Source of the DNA: Rhodohalobacter barkolensis | GTDB lineage: Bacteria; Bacteroidota; Rhodothermia; Balneolales; Balneolaceae | Reading direction: 5' to 3' | DNA: 64,000 bases | NCBI RefSeq assembly: GCF_002834295.1 | Contig: NZ_PISP01000003.1 | Coordinates: 62,001-126,000 of the forward strand | In this document: positions 25,828 through 34,649 of the stretch, piece after piece | How the letters are laid out: every line of letters starts with the position of its first letter | Numbering within the stretch: position 1 is the stretch's first letter | Made by a program: the position numbers and the translations under genes | The notes under the pieces: model-generated | Told to the model about the DNA's origin: nothing | The model's input: only the letters and a program-made list of their open reading frames with translations | Databases searched by the model: none

Positions 25828-27417
25828 ATGCCATATCAAGTATTACTACTGGACAATGTAGATCCCTCGTGTGCAACAGTCTTTAAAGAGCGGGGAATTG
25901 AGACAACTACTCCCGGAAAACTATCGGATAGCGAATTAAAAGAGACGATTGGTAAGTATGATGCAGTTGTTCTGAGAAGCGGCACAACCATTACAAAAGA
26001 GCTTTTGGATCACGCCAAAAACCTGAAAGTAATTGGTCGCGCCGGAGTTGGAGTAGACAATATCGACATACCGGCTGCAACTGCGAAAGGTGTACTGGTG
26101 ATGAATACTCCGGATGGAAATACAATTTCTACGGCAGAACATACTTGCGGGATGATTCTCGCCCTTTCCAGAAATATTCCTGAGGCCGTGAGCCGGGTTA
26201 AAAACAATGGATGGGACCGTAAGAGTTTTATGGGAACTGAAGTGCACGGGAAAAAACTTGGCATTGTAGGACTTGGAAAAATTGGCTCTGAGGTTGCTTT
26301 AAGAATGAAAGCTTTTGGTATGGAGGTTTTTGCATACGATCCCTTTACCACAAAAGAGCACGCCGGATCCATCAATGTGGAATTGCTTGAATTGGACGAA
26401 CTTCTGGCCACTTGCGACTACCTAACCGTGCACACACCGTTAACGGAGAAGACCAAAGGAATGGTTTCTTTAGAAAATGCGGATAAAATAAAAGAGGGAA
26501 TCCGCCTTGTGAACTGTGCCCGCGGTGGAATTTACAAAGAAGACGATCTTCTTCCTTTGATTGAAAAAGGAGTCGTTACAGGTGTGGCACTAGATGTTTA
26601 CACCTCTGAACCACCTACTCCCGAACTTTACGAAGTCCTTAAAAATCCTGCCATCATTTGTACTCCACACCTTGGAGCTTCCACTGAAGAAGCCCAGGAG
26701 AAAGTGGCTGTTCAGATCGCTGAACAGATTTCAGATGCATTGGAAAGCAAAAACTACAAAGGCAGCCTGAACGGAAAATCCATCTCTCTTCTTACCAATA
26801 AGGAAGTCCAGCCGTATGTTGAACTTGCTGAGAAACTTGGCAAAGTTACAGGTCAGATTATGCCGGATAATACCAACAGTTTCTCTTTCGAGTATACGGG
26901 CGACTGTTCGAAGTATGCCGACGTGTTAACGGATGGTATTTTGAAAGGAATGCTTTCCCAATTTGTAGACGAATCTGTAAATCTTATCAATGCTCGCCAC
27001 TTTGCTGAAGAGCGAGGCATGAATATTCGTGAAACAACCAGCAGCAATGATAAGATGTATAAAGACTTGGTTACCATTCAGCTGAGTGATGAAGCTCCAT
27101 ACAAAAAGATATCTGCGGCTGTTTTTGGACCGAACGACTACCGAATTGTTGAGATTGACGGCTATGGTATAGAACTTCGTCTCGAGGGCGATATCCTGAT
27201 GTACCAGAACCAAGATAAACCGGGTATGCTAGCGGCAGTTGCCAGCGCACTATCAGAACGTGACATCAACATTGGCGCGCTAAGTCTTGGACGGGCAGGC
27301 AAGGGGACAAACGCCATTACAGCCGTTATTATAGACAAACAGCTTAGCCAGCAGGAGATCAATCTCATTCACGATCTAGATGGTGTGAAAAATGTAAAGT
27401 ATATCTCGTTATCTTAG
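25828..27417 (+). CDS. serA: D-3-phosphoglycerate dehydrogenase (long form)
   Basis: 529 residues, the long three-domain type. Substrate/NAD domains: VVLRSGTTITKELL, GRAGVGVDNIDI, the Rossmann motif GIVGLGKIGSEVA, NCARGGIYKEDDL with the catalytic Arg, and TPHLGASTEEAQEKVA with the catalytic His. An allosteric substrate-binding domain and a C-terminal ACT domain (MYQNQDKPGMLAAVASALSE by its ends) follow, so serine feedback is likely. It oxidises 3-phosphoglycerate to start serine synthesis. Confidence 0.96.
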   Translation: MPYQVLLLDNVDPSCATVFKERGIETTTPGKLSDSELKETIGKYDAVVLRSGTTITKELLDHAKNLKVIGRAGVGVDNIDIPAATAKGVLVMNTPDGNTISTAEHTCGMILALSRNIPEAVSRVKNNGWDRKSFMGTEVHGKKLGIVGLGKIGSEVALRMKAFGMEVFAYDPFTTKEHAGSINVELLELDELLATCDYLTVHTPLTEKTKGMVSLENADKIKEGIRLVNCARGGIYKEDDLLPLIEKGVVTGVALDVYTSEPPTPELYEVLKNPAIICTPHLGASTEEAQEKVAVQIAEQISDALESKNYKGSLNGKSISLLTNKEVQPYVELAEKLGKVTGQIMPDNTNSFSFEYTGDCSKYADVLTDGILKGMLSQFVDESVNLINARHFAEERGMNIRETTSSNDKMYKDLVTIQLSDEAPYKKISAAVFGPNDYRIVEIDGYGIELRLEGDILMYQNQDKPGMLAAVASALSERDINIGALSLGRAGKGTNAITAVIIDKQLSQQEINLIHDLDGVKNVKYISLS

Positions 27418-27510
27418 ATTTTAGATTTGAGACGTGCGACTTGAGATATAAGAAAGGTGCTTTCCTGCTTAATAAGAGTTAGTCATAAAATCTTAAAATT
27501 AGGTGATCAA

Positions 27511-27552
27511 AAAGTCCCCTCTTTTTTAAGGAGGGGATTTAGGGGAGGTTTA
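27511..27552. repeat. CCTCCCC-family palindrome, copy A
   Basis: AGTCCCCTC-ttttttaa-GAGGGGAT with an outer GGGGAGG arm: one of five related palindromes (also 34613, 47186, 48238, 48714). It lies between the convergent serA and symporter genes. Confidence 0.75.
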
Positions 27553-27636
27553 AATTAGCCCTAATAATTTCTCGAATTTGTTACTTACAAGAAAAATTTA
27601 AACCACTATTTCCCCTTACCAAATATCGGATTTACC

Positions 27637-29181
27637 TTAATTACGAACCCACTTTCTCAAGTAGAAGGATGCGTTGGCTACAGCAATCACAATCACTCCG
27701 CCAACCAGTGTGTAGAGCGGCCAGGCGATGGTTAGCGGCTCACCCGGAAGGAACTGCTGAAGTGCACCCTCAACCATAAAGAGCAGTGATATCAGCCCGG
27801 TAAAAAATCCAATCATAGCATCCGTTTTATCGGGCTTGTTAAATAGTCTTCCTAACATAAAGATACCCAACAACCCGCCATAGGTGTAGGATGCAATTCC
27901 CAACCCAAGTTCTACGATGGCCGGCTGTTCATCCCCGGAAAGCTGAAGCCAGGTAAACAGAAAGGCCGAGCCTGTCAGAATGATACCCCACGCGATGGTA
28001 GTGAGACGGGAAATCCACAGCTCCTGCTCCTGATCCCATTCCTGACCGTACAGTGGCTTGATGATGTCATAAGTAGTAGATGATGCCAAAGCATTCAGCG
28101 AAGAGCTGAGGCTACTCATGGCGGCTGCAAACAGTGATGCAATAATCAGACCCGCAACACCTACCGGCATGTGATCTACAATGAATTTTGCAAAGATCTC
28201 ATCTGTGGTTCTAAGGCCAAGTTCACCTAATCCTGCGCCGCTGTAGAATATGTAGAGCATCAACCCAATCAAAAGAAAAAAGGCGAATTGTGCTGCTGCT
28301 ACAAAGCCACTCCAGATCAGCGCTTTCTGGCTGGATCTCAGATCTCCTGTTGCCAATAAACGCTGGACAATCAATTGATCGGTACCGTGTGAAGCAATGG
28401 AAAAGACTGCTCCGCCAAATACGGCGACCCAGAATACGTAGGGATCAGCCAGGAACTCCTGGATTGAGAGTCCGCCGCCGAAGTTAAAGAGCGTCAATTT
28501 CCCTTCGCTGCTCAAAATGGAGAGAGACTCCATGAAACTCGTATCGATTTTTCCGAGCATCAGTATAAGCGCGAATAGCGCTCCGCCAATGTATACTACC
28601 ATCTGCACAACGTCCATCCAGATTACCGCTTTGATCCCACCAAGGAAGGTGTAGATCAATGTTATAAAGGCAATCACGGAGATGGCCAGTAGATAAATGG
28701 CTCCATCTCCCCAGGCATCAAACACACCGGCAAAACGAAAAATAATTGCCAGTGGAATGGCCGTGGCAAAAAGACGGACACCGTCGGCAAGAAGTCGGGT
28801 CACGATAAAGGTGGAACTGGCTGCTTTTCGCATTCCGGAACCAAATCGCTTCTCCAGAAACTGATAGGCGGTGGTCATTTCACCTTTTACGTAGGCCGGC
28901 AGAAACCAAATGGCCACGATGATCCGCCCGAGAATGTAACCGAGTGTGAGCTGCAAGAATAATAAATTCCCCCCGTAAGCTACGGCCGGAATACTGATAA
29001 AGGTCAGAGTGCTGGTTTCGGTGGCGACGACGGAGAAAAGAATGGCCCACCACGGCATTTCACGTCCGCCAAGAAAGTAGTCGGTAGACGATTTTTGCGT
29101 ACCGGCCGACCAGATACCGAAAACGGCAACCGCCACCAGGTAAAGAACAATAATAACGCCGTCGAGCAGAGTAAATCCCAT
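27637..29181 (-). CDS. Sodium:solute symporter family (SSS) transporter
   Basis: 514 residues, about 13 membrane helices. Family blocks: STDYFLGGREMPWWAI, ATETSTLTFISIPAVAYGG, YTFLGGIKAVIWMDVVQM, and GTDQLIVQRLLAT. Sodium-binding residues of the LeuT fold in the ISIPA and AAMSSLSSSLNALAS segments look conserved. The substrate (sugar, amino acid or organic acid) cannot be told from sequence alone. Single gene. Confidence 0.92.
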   Translation of the reverse strand: MGFTLLDGVIIVLYLVAVAVFGIWSAGTQKSSTDYFLGGREMPWWAILFSVVATETSTLTFISIPAVAYGGNLLFLQLTLGYILGRIIVAIWFLPAYVKGEMTTAYQFLEKRFGSGMRKAASSTFIVTRLLADGVRLFATAIPLAIIFRFAGVFDAWGDGAIYLLAISVIAFITLIYTFLGGIKAVIWMDVVQMVVYIGGALFALILMLGKIDTSFMESLSILSSEGKLTLFNFGGGLSIQEFLADPYVFWVAVFGGAVFSIASHGTDQLIVQRLLATGDLRSSQKALIWSGFVAAAQFAFFLLIGLMLYIFYSGAGLGELGLRTTDEIFAKFIVDHMPVGVAGLIIASLFAAAMSSLSSSLNALASSTTYDIIKPLYGQEWDQEQELWISRLTTIAWGIILTGSAFLFTWLQLSGDEQPAIVELGLGIASYTYGGLLGIFMLGRLFNKPDKTDAMIGFFTGLISLLFMVEGALQQFLPGEPLTIAWPLYTLVGGVIVIAVANASFYLRKWVRN

Positions 29182-29241
29182 GAATCCGTTTGTTTTATGA
29201 ACCTGTAAAAGAAAGGAATTTAAGGAATGGATTCAAAAAGA

Positions 29242-29286
29242 TTTCACCGCAGAGTTATCGCCACGGAGTCTCGGAAGTTCACAGAA
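29242..29286. repeat. Left terminal inverted repeat of the GxxExxY element
   Basis: TTCACCGCAGAGTT...CCACGGAGTCTCGGAA. It matches, in inverted orientation, 29792-29838 across nearly its whole length apart from a small indel. Confidence 0.8.
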
Positions 29287-29392
29287 CAGTTACGACCTAA
29301 CTTTTCGTACAACGTGAAGTTTTGTAATGAGATTTAAAGTTTTGTGTCATACAACTGAACAGTAAAACTACCTCTAAATACCACGATCAACC

Positions 29393-29785
29393 ATGAATAA
29401 CCAAATTAAAGACCGTTATTTTCCATTATGGGATCTGACTGAAAAAATTATCCAGTGTGGAGTAGAAGTACATAAACAACTTGGGTCTGGTTTTTTAGAA
29501 ATTGTCTACAAAGACGCTTTAGTACATGAATTCAATGTCAGAGGAATTCAATTTGAAAGAGAAAAAATGTATGAAATAGCTTATAAAGGAAAGGTTCTGC
29601 CACATAAGTTTTATGCAGACTTTGTGGTATTTGAACAAGTGATATTAGAGGTGAAAGCTAAAGATGGAATTCCACCTGAAGATATGGCTCAAACCATTAA
29701 CTACTTAAAGTGCTCCGATTGCAAAGTAGGATTGATACTCAACTTTGGCAAAATGAAAATTGATATAAAAAGAGTTATTTTCTAA
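29393..29785 (+). CDS. GxxExxY family protein (predicted PD-(D/E)XK nuclease fold)
   Basis: 130 residues, full length for the family. The naming motif is seen as GFLEIVY, followed by FERE (E-R-E), FYADFVVFEQVILEVKA with the D...E-x-K arrangement of a PD-(D/E)XK nuclease core, and QTINYLKCSDCKVGLILNFG. Activity has not been shown for the family as far as I know. The gene sits alone inside a pair of ~40-bp inverted repeats, between the symporter gene and rdgB. Confidence 0.88.
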   Translation: MNNQIKDRYFPLWDLTEKIIQCGVEVHKQLGSGFLEIVYKDALVHEFNVRGIQFEREKMYEIAYKGKVLPHKFYADFVVFEQVILEVKAKDGIPPEDMAQTINYLKCSDCKVGLILNFGKMKIDIKRVIF

Positions 29786-29791
29786 GCTTTC

Positions 29792-29838
29792 GTGCAGTTC
29801 CGTGATTCCGTGGCAATTAATCGCAACTCCGCGGTGAA
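29792..29838. repeat. Right terminal inverted repeat of the GxxExxY element
   Basis: Reverse complement reads TTCACCGCGGAGTTGCG...CCACGGAATCACGGAA, the partner of 29242-29286. It ends 4 nt before the rdgB stop codon. Confidence 0.8.
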
Positions 29839-29842
29839 CCGT

Positions 29843-30430
29843 CTATTTTTGCAGAAACTCGATGAACTTTTGGACGGCCCTCCCCCGGTGACTGATTTTG
29901 TTTTTCTCTTCTGAATTGAGTTCTGCAAAAGTCTCTTCATATCCTTCAGGAACAAACACCGGATCGTAGCCAAATCCTTTATCTCCTCTTTTCTCATCGA
30001 TAATCCGTCCCCTGCAAATACCTTCAAAAAAGTATTCATTTTCGCCATCAACAAAAGCAATGACCGTTCGAAACTGGGCTGAGCGATCTGATTGCCCCTT
30101 CAACTCAGTCAGGAGCTTATTCACATTATCGTTGTAGGTAGGATTATCACCCGCGTAACGGGCAGAGAAAACTCCCGGGGCTCCATCCAAGGCATCTACT
30201 TCCAAACCCGTATCATCCGAAATCGATGGAAGACCTGTTTTATTATACCAAAACTGCGCCTTCTTTAAAGCATTGCCCTGCAGGTCGGGTTGATCTTCTT
30301 CTACCTCTTCCGCTTCCGGATAGTCGAGTGTAGATTTGAGATCTATTCCAAGCGGAGATAACACCTGCTCCAGCTCCTCAATTTTGTGCGCATTAGCTGA
30401 GGCAAGAAAAATTGTGTCCGGCTTTTTCAT
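29843..30430 (-). CDS. rdgB: XTP/dITP diphosphatase (RdgB/HAM1)
   Basis: 195 residues. The motif FLASANAHKIEELEQVL at the start, LPSISDDTGLEVDALDGAPGVFSARYAG (by its ends), and GDKGFGYDPVFVPEGY with SHRGRA near the end define the house-cleaning pyrophosphatase that removes deaminated purine triphosphates. It follows the PfkB gene by 12 nt on the same strand. Confidence 0.96.
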   Translation of the reverse strand: MKKPDTIFLASANAHKIEELEQVLSPLGIDLKSTLDYPEAEEVEEDQPDLQGNALKKAQFWYNKTGLPSISDDTGLEVDALDGAPGVFSARYAGDNPTYNDNVNKLLTELKGQSDRSAQFRTVIAFVDGENEYFFEGICRGRIIDEKRGDKGFGYDPVFVPEGYEETFAELNSEEKNKISHRGRAVQKFIEFLQK

Positions 30431-30442
30431 AAGACTATTTTC

Positions 30443-31360
30443 TTATTCAATTTCCGGTATTTCACTTAATGACCTGAACTCCCGGTAGCGATCGTAAATC
30501 TCTTTCTCTGTGAGATCCTTTAACCGTTCAGGACCAAATTTCTCCACGCAAAAGCTGGCCATCACAGATCCGAAAATTACAGCTTTTCGCATGTTGTTAG
30601 GTGTCAAGTCATCCGTATACGAGAGCCAACCGAGAAGACCACCCATAAACGTATCTCCGGCACCGGTTGGATCAAATATATCGATCACTGGATATGCGGG
30701 TGCAGAGAAAATCTCATCGCCTGCAAAAAGAAGCGCTCCGTGTTCCCCTTTCTTGATGATGAGTGATCCGGGTCCCATCTCACGAACTTTATCGGCTGCT
30801 TTAATTAAGTTTGGTTCGCCTGCGAGTTCACGTGCTTCTGAATCGTTAATCACAAGTAAGTCAACATGCTTGAGCGTCTCTTTCAGCGCATCCGGAGTAC
30901 CTTCAATCCAGAAATTCATGGTATCCATCACTACAAAGTCGGGCTTGCTTACCTGATCCAGAACTTTCCCCTGCAGACTCGGCTCGATATTGCCAAGTGC
31001 TACATATTTAGAATCTTTATATACATCGGGAATGATTGGATCGAAGTGCTCAAAAACATTCAGCTGTGTATCCAGTGTATCACGATTATTCAGGTCGTAG
31101 TGGTACTTTCCTTTCCAAAAGAAAGTATTTCCACTTTTGTCAACTTGAAGCCCCTCAAGATCCACTCCCTTACTCTTCAGGAGTTCGATATCATCATCGG
31201 CAAAATCTTTTCCAACAACCCCAACCAGGTTGATCTGGTTTGCGAAGTAAGATGCTGCAAGTGAGATATAGGTGGCTGATCCGCCAAGGATTCTATCTGT
31301 TTTTCCGAATGGGGTTTCAATACCGTCGTACGCTACAGAGCCGACAACAAGAAGAGACAT
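30443..31360 (-). CDS. PfkB/ribokinase-family sugar kinase
   Basis: 305 residues. The N-terminal GGSATYISLAASYFANQINLVG (by its ends) and C-terminal DPTGAGDTFMGGLLG with the catalytic Asp of GAGD define the family. It phosphorylates a sugar or nucleoside hydroxyl with ATP. Substrate is not evident. Cotranscription with rdgB, a nucleotide-pool enzyme, hints at a nucleoside substrate, but this is weak. Confidence 0.9.
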   Translation of the reverse strand: MSLLVVGSVAYDGIETPFGKTDRILGGSATYISLAASYFANQINLVGVVGKDFADDDIELLKSKGVDLEGLQVDKSGNTFFWKGKYHYDLNNRDTLDTQLNVFEHFDPIIPDVYKDSKYVALGNIEPSLQGKVLDQVSKPDFVVMDTMNFWIEGTPDALKETLKHVDLLVINDSEARELAGEPNLIKAADKVREMGPGSLIIKKGEHGALLFAGDEIFSAPAYPVIDIFDPTGAGDTFMGGLLGWLSYTDDLTPNNMRKAVIFGSVMASFCVEKFGPERLKDLTEKEIYDRYREFRSLSEIPEIE

Positions 31361-31477
31361 AGAGTTTTTCTTTAATTCTGATTAATTCTTCATTTTAAAG
31401 CATGGAAAATAGCAAATTCATTACCCTTTTGTTGAGTTGAACACCGATTAATTTTAAATCCGATATTAACTAACCGC

Positions 31478-32110
31478 ATGCCGGACTTTTTTTCAGACTA
31501 TGTAATTCCAACTGCCATCTTTCTGGCATTCGCATTGATGCACAGCATAACTGCATCTCATGCTTTTAAAACAAAACTCTTCGAATTATCACCAAAATTT
31601 AAAGTATGGTACCGGGTTCTCTATAATTTAATATCCATACTACTCATCGCTTTTTGGTGGATCACACTTCCTCAAGACCAAATCCTTTATCAACTGAGCG
31701 GACTTCTCTTTTTCCTGTTTCTTACACTACAGCTTTTCTTTGTCTATTTATTTTTGAAATCGATCTTTGCTCAGAATGGAATGGTATTTCTGGGCATCAA
31801 ACAGATTCTGTTAAACCTTCGGGAAGGCCAGCTACCAAAATACCTTGATGAACCGCGACGTGGTAAACTGGTCACGTCCGGACTTTATCGCTACATGCGT
31901 CACCCGATGTATACCTTCGCCATGCTGGTCTTGATTTGTTCTCCTATCATGACTTCTAACCTACTTTACTCAATCATTATTTTTGGACTCTACTTTTGGA
32001 TCGGCTCCTATTTTGAAGAGAAGAATTTAATCAAGCGGTTTGGTGAGAGCTATGTTCAGTATCAAAAGAACGTTCCGCGTTTTATACCCCGTCTTAGAAT
32101 TCAAAAATAA
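31478..32110 (+). CDS. Isoprenylcysteine/phospholipid methyltransferase-like membrane protein
   Basis: 210 residues, five or six membrane helices. The C-terminal SAM-binding motif of ICMT/PEMT-like enzymes is visible: GLYRYMRHPMYTFAML (RHPxY) and, after the last helix, FEEKNLIKRFGESYVQYQKNVPRFIP. The N-terminal half resembles NnrU/mddA-type proteins (FALMHSITASHAFK). Members methylate small thiols, lipids or isoprenyl-cysteines; the acceptor here is unknown. Confidence 0.85.
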   Translation: MPDFFSDYVIPTAIFLAFALMHSITASHAFKTKLFELSPKFKVWYRVLYNLISILLIAFWWITLPQDQILYQLSGLLFFLFLTLQLFFVYLFLKSIFAQNGMVFLGIKQILLNLREGQLPKYLDEPRRGKLVTSGLYRYMRHPMYTFAMLVLICSPIMTSNLLYSIIIFGLYFWIGSYFEEKNLIKRFGESYVQYQKNVPRFIPRLRIQK

Positions 32111-32121
32111 GGTTACAAATA

Positions 32122-32322
32122 GGTTCTCGCAGAGAGGCGCAGATGAACCGCGGAGTTTCGCTGAGTGTGCCAATATTAAAGAACCGCAGTACCATTGAAT
32201 TTTGTCCCGAAGAATTTTGATGTCGGTTTACAAAATTGGTGATTAATTGGGGCTATTTGATACACTGGATTCCAGAAATACTCCACGAGCCTCTGCGAAA
32301 AAATCAGCGTAAATCTGCGAGA
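32122..32322. repeat. Gene-free relative of the GxxExxY-type inverted-repeat element
   Basis: The left arm TTCTCGCAGAGAGGCGCAGATGAACCGCGGAG... (32124-32168) is matched in inverted form by 32277-32322 (reverse complement begins TTCTCGCAGATTTACGC). The ~110 nt between them has no ORF. The CGCAGAG/CCGCGGAGT words are those of the repeat flanking the GxxExxY gene. Confidence 0.65.
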
Positions 32323-32324
32323 AT

Positions 32325-32359
32325 AAAAAAGCCCGGCTGAATAAACAACCGGGCTTTTC
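32325..32359 (-). terminator. Terminator of the subtilase gene
   Basis: AAAAGCCCGG pairs with CCGGGCTTTT (stem bases 32331-32336 and 32349-32354 plus flanking A/T), followed on the minus strand by T. It lies 30 nt after the subtilase stop. Confidence 0.8.
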
Positions 32360-32385
32360 ACAAATCTGTCGAGATTAGTCAGTTC

Positions 32386-33624
32386 TTAGTTGTGTGACGC
32401 AATCGGATAGTTATCTCCATTGGGTGCAGCAGATGACTGACCGTCAGAGTTTACACTTCCATTGTTCACCAATAAGATACCCGCTACATGCGGAGCGGCC
32501 ATGGATGTACCACTGATGGTGTTATATCCGCCATCATTCCAGGTAGATTCAACATCTACACCCGGTGCAGCATGGCTGGTAGGTGGCCCATAGTTCGAAA
32601 ATGACGCAAAATTGTCGTTTGAGTCGGTTGCAGCAATGGTCCATACATTTGGATGCTCAACTCGTGCCGGAGAAGAGTCTTCGGCCCACGTACTGCTGTT
32701 ACCGGCTGCAACAGAGAATAGAACTCCCTGATTTGCTGCGTTTACAACAGCGTCATCCAACGCCTGTGAAGTACCGCCACCCAGACTCATATTCGCAACA
32801 TCACCCGAAGAGGCGTTTGCAGCAACATAGTCCACACCGGCAATCACTCCGGAGATAGACCCACTTCCACGTCTGTCAAGTACTTTTACCGGCACCTGAA
32901 CGACACCTGAAGCAACGCCAAGAATACCGTTTTGTCCACCAATGGTTCCTGCAACGTGCGTTCCGTGACCATTTCTATCACCAGCATCTTTTCCATCAGG
33001 TCCACTTGAAAAAGCGGTGAATCCGCGGTTCGAATCAACGTTCAGGTCAGGATGGTCCAGCTGAATTCCTGTATCAATCACCCAGGAAACGGCACTTCCG
33101 GAGTATGTAACAGCTCCACCAACACGGTCAATTCCCCAAGGCACAATCGCTTCGGTATCACCGCCATCATCACCACCGTCGTCTCCGTCACCATCATCGG
33201 GATCATCATCACAAGGGCCTCCGTTTGGAGTTCCACAAGGTGGGGCGAGGGTTACAACTTTATCAGCCTCTACATACGAAACGCGATCATCCTTCTCCAG
33301 GAGTGAAAGCTGGTTTTCGTCCAAATTTGCAGAGAATCCGTAAAGCGCATTTGAGTAGGTTGATGTTACTCTATCATTTGCAATACCTGCATCTGCCATC
33401 AATGATGTGCGAAAGTTTTCAATATAAACTTTGCCTTTAGACTCCAGTTCTTTTTCATCCGGTTTCATCACCACAATATAGCTTCCGTCAATGATGGATC
33501 CGGCCTCAAGGAGTTCCTCTTCCGGTTCGTTAAGATCGGTTTCCGTAACATTGCTACATCCGTAGCCAATCATCCCGATCAGCAGAACAGCAATCGCTAA
33601 TGTCCATTTTAACTGTCTTCTCAT
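32386..33624 (-). CDS. Subtilisin-like (S8) serine protease, lipoprotein
   Basis: 412 residues. Signal peptide with lipobox Cys23 (MIGYGC), an I9 inhibitor-type propeptide (SYIVVMKPDEKELESKGK to DDRVSYVEADKVVTLAPP), an Asp/Gly-rich linker of about 20 residues likely to bind calcium, and the catalytic domain with D in VSWVIDTGIQLDHPDLN, H in GHGTHVAGTIGG, N in SVAAGNSS and S in SGTSMAAPHVAG. An extracellular or surface-bound protease. The C-terminus is short after the Ser block, with no sorting domain. Confidence 0.95.
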   Translation of the reverse strand: MRRQLKWTLAIAVLLIGMIGYGCSNVTETDLNEPEEELLEAGSIIDGSYIVVMKPDEKELESKGKVYIENFRTSLMADAGIANDRVTSTYSNALYGFSANLDENQLSLLEKDDRVSYVEADKVVTLAPPCGTPNGGPCDDDPDDGDGDDGGDDGGDTEAIVPWGIDRVGGAVTYSGSAVSWVIDTGIQLDHPDLNVDSNRGFTAFSSGPDGKDAGDRNGHGTHVAGTIGGQNGILGVASGVVQVPVKVLDRRGSGSISGVIAGVDYVAANASSGDVANMSLGGGTSQALDDAVVNAANQGVLFSVAAGNSSTWAEDSSPARVEHPNVWTIAATDSNDNFASFSNYGPPTSHAAPGVDVESTWNDGGYNTISGTSMAAPHVAGILLVNNGSVNSDGQSSAAPNGDNYPIASHN

Positions 33625-33946
33625 AAGTATTCGATAGGTTTTGGTTAATGACTTAAGGCAAAAATTTAATCGACAATGAGTAATTATCTGACTTGCCGTA
33701 AATCGGTTCTTCCCACATTAACAAAGCATAACCATTGTATCAAATTGTAAATAATCTATAGATGATACAGTATCGCATACTACGCTTTACGTCATTAAAT
33801 ATCTGTAAATCATAGTATTAGAAGATATTTCAAATACTGAAAACGATTCTGTTTTATGAATTTTTTATGAATTTAATGTTAAACAATTTTGTAGAACTTG
33901 AGCATACATCACTGTATTTTGGTATTCAGAAAAGAATTAAATTTTA
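33625..33946. other. AT-rich divergent intergenic region
   Basis: 322 nt between the divergent subtilase and NUDIX genes. It is strongly AT-rich with no ORF, no long palindrome and no repeat shared with the rest of the window. TATTTTGG near 33916 resembles a -7 element for the NUDIX gene but has no well-placed -33 partner. Confidence 0.5.
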
Positions 33947-34588
33947 ATGTCTGCACACCCTTTTTTTTCATACGTAAAACGTTTTTCAGAATCCTCTCTT
34001 CCGGGGTGGCAGGCTCAAAAAAAGATGTGTCCATTTCCAGTGAATGGAGATCCAATTCAACGGCAGCCTAATGATGATCAAGGTCACCCAAGCAGTGTGC
34101 TCGTTCCTCTTTTTCCGGAAAAGAATCAGAAGTTGAACGTCATTTTAACTCTTCGAACCAACTCGATCCGTCACGCCGGACAGATCAGTTTCCCGGGAGG
34201 ACGGGCAGAAGTGAATGAAACACCTATTGAAACCGCCCTGAGAGAATCTCATGAGGAAATTGGAATAGAGCCTGAAACGGTTAATATAGCCGGTTCCATC
34301 AGCCCGCTCTATCTCGACAGAAGCCATAACCGAATCAGTCCATTTGTTGGTTTTTTGGATAAAAAGCCGGTATTGACTCGAAACCCTAATGAAGTTGAAG
34401 AGATTATCATCGTAGAAATGGATCAACTTTTAAGTGACCGGCTGCTTAAACGAGAGGTCTGGGAACTTCAAAACCGAGAGCTCGAAGTTCCCTACTGGGA
34501 TATTCACAGAGTACCGCTCTGGGGTGCCACAGCTATGATGATGAGTGAACTGTTGGAGCTCTACCAAAAGTTTTTGAATGAAGAGTAA
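33947..34588 (+). CDS. NUDIX hydrolase, CoA pyrophosphatase (NudL) type
   Basis: 213 residues. RTNSIRHAGQISFPGGRAE is the extra CoA-specific motif immediately before the Nudix box, which continues as ETALRESHEEIGIE with the metal-binding REx2EE residues. Such enzymes cut CoA or its esters to 4'-phosphopantetheine and 3',5'-ADP. The remainder of the fold is intact (YWDIHRVPLWGATAMM at the end, also typical). Confidence 0.9.
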   Translation: MSAHPFFSYVKRFSESSLPGWQAQKKMCPFPVNGDPIQRQPNDDQGHPSSVLVPLFPEKNQKLNVILTLRTNSIRHAGQISFPGGRAEVNETPIETALRESHEEIGIEPETVNIAGSISPLYLDRSHNRISPFVGFLDKKPVLTRNPNEVEEIIIVEMDQLLSDRLLKREVWELQNRELEVPYWDIHRVPLWGATAMMMSELLELYQKFLNEE

Positions 34589-34612
34589 TTAACCGCTTTG
34601 GCGAATTTTAAC

Positions 34613-34640
34613 AATCCCTAACCCTCCTTAAAAAGGAGAG
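34613..34640. repeat. CCTCCCC-family palindrome, decayed copy B
   Basis: AATCCCTAACCCTCCTTAAAAAGGAG...: the CCCTCCTT/AAGGAG core survives while the outer arms are degraded. Between the convergent NUDIX and oxidoreductase genes. Confidence 0.5.
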
Positions 34641-34649
34641 GAACTCTTT

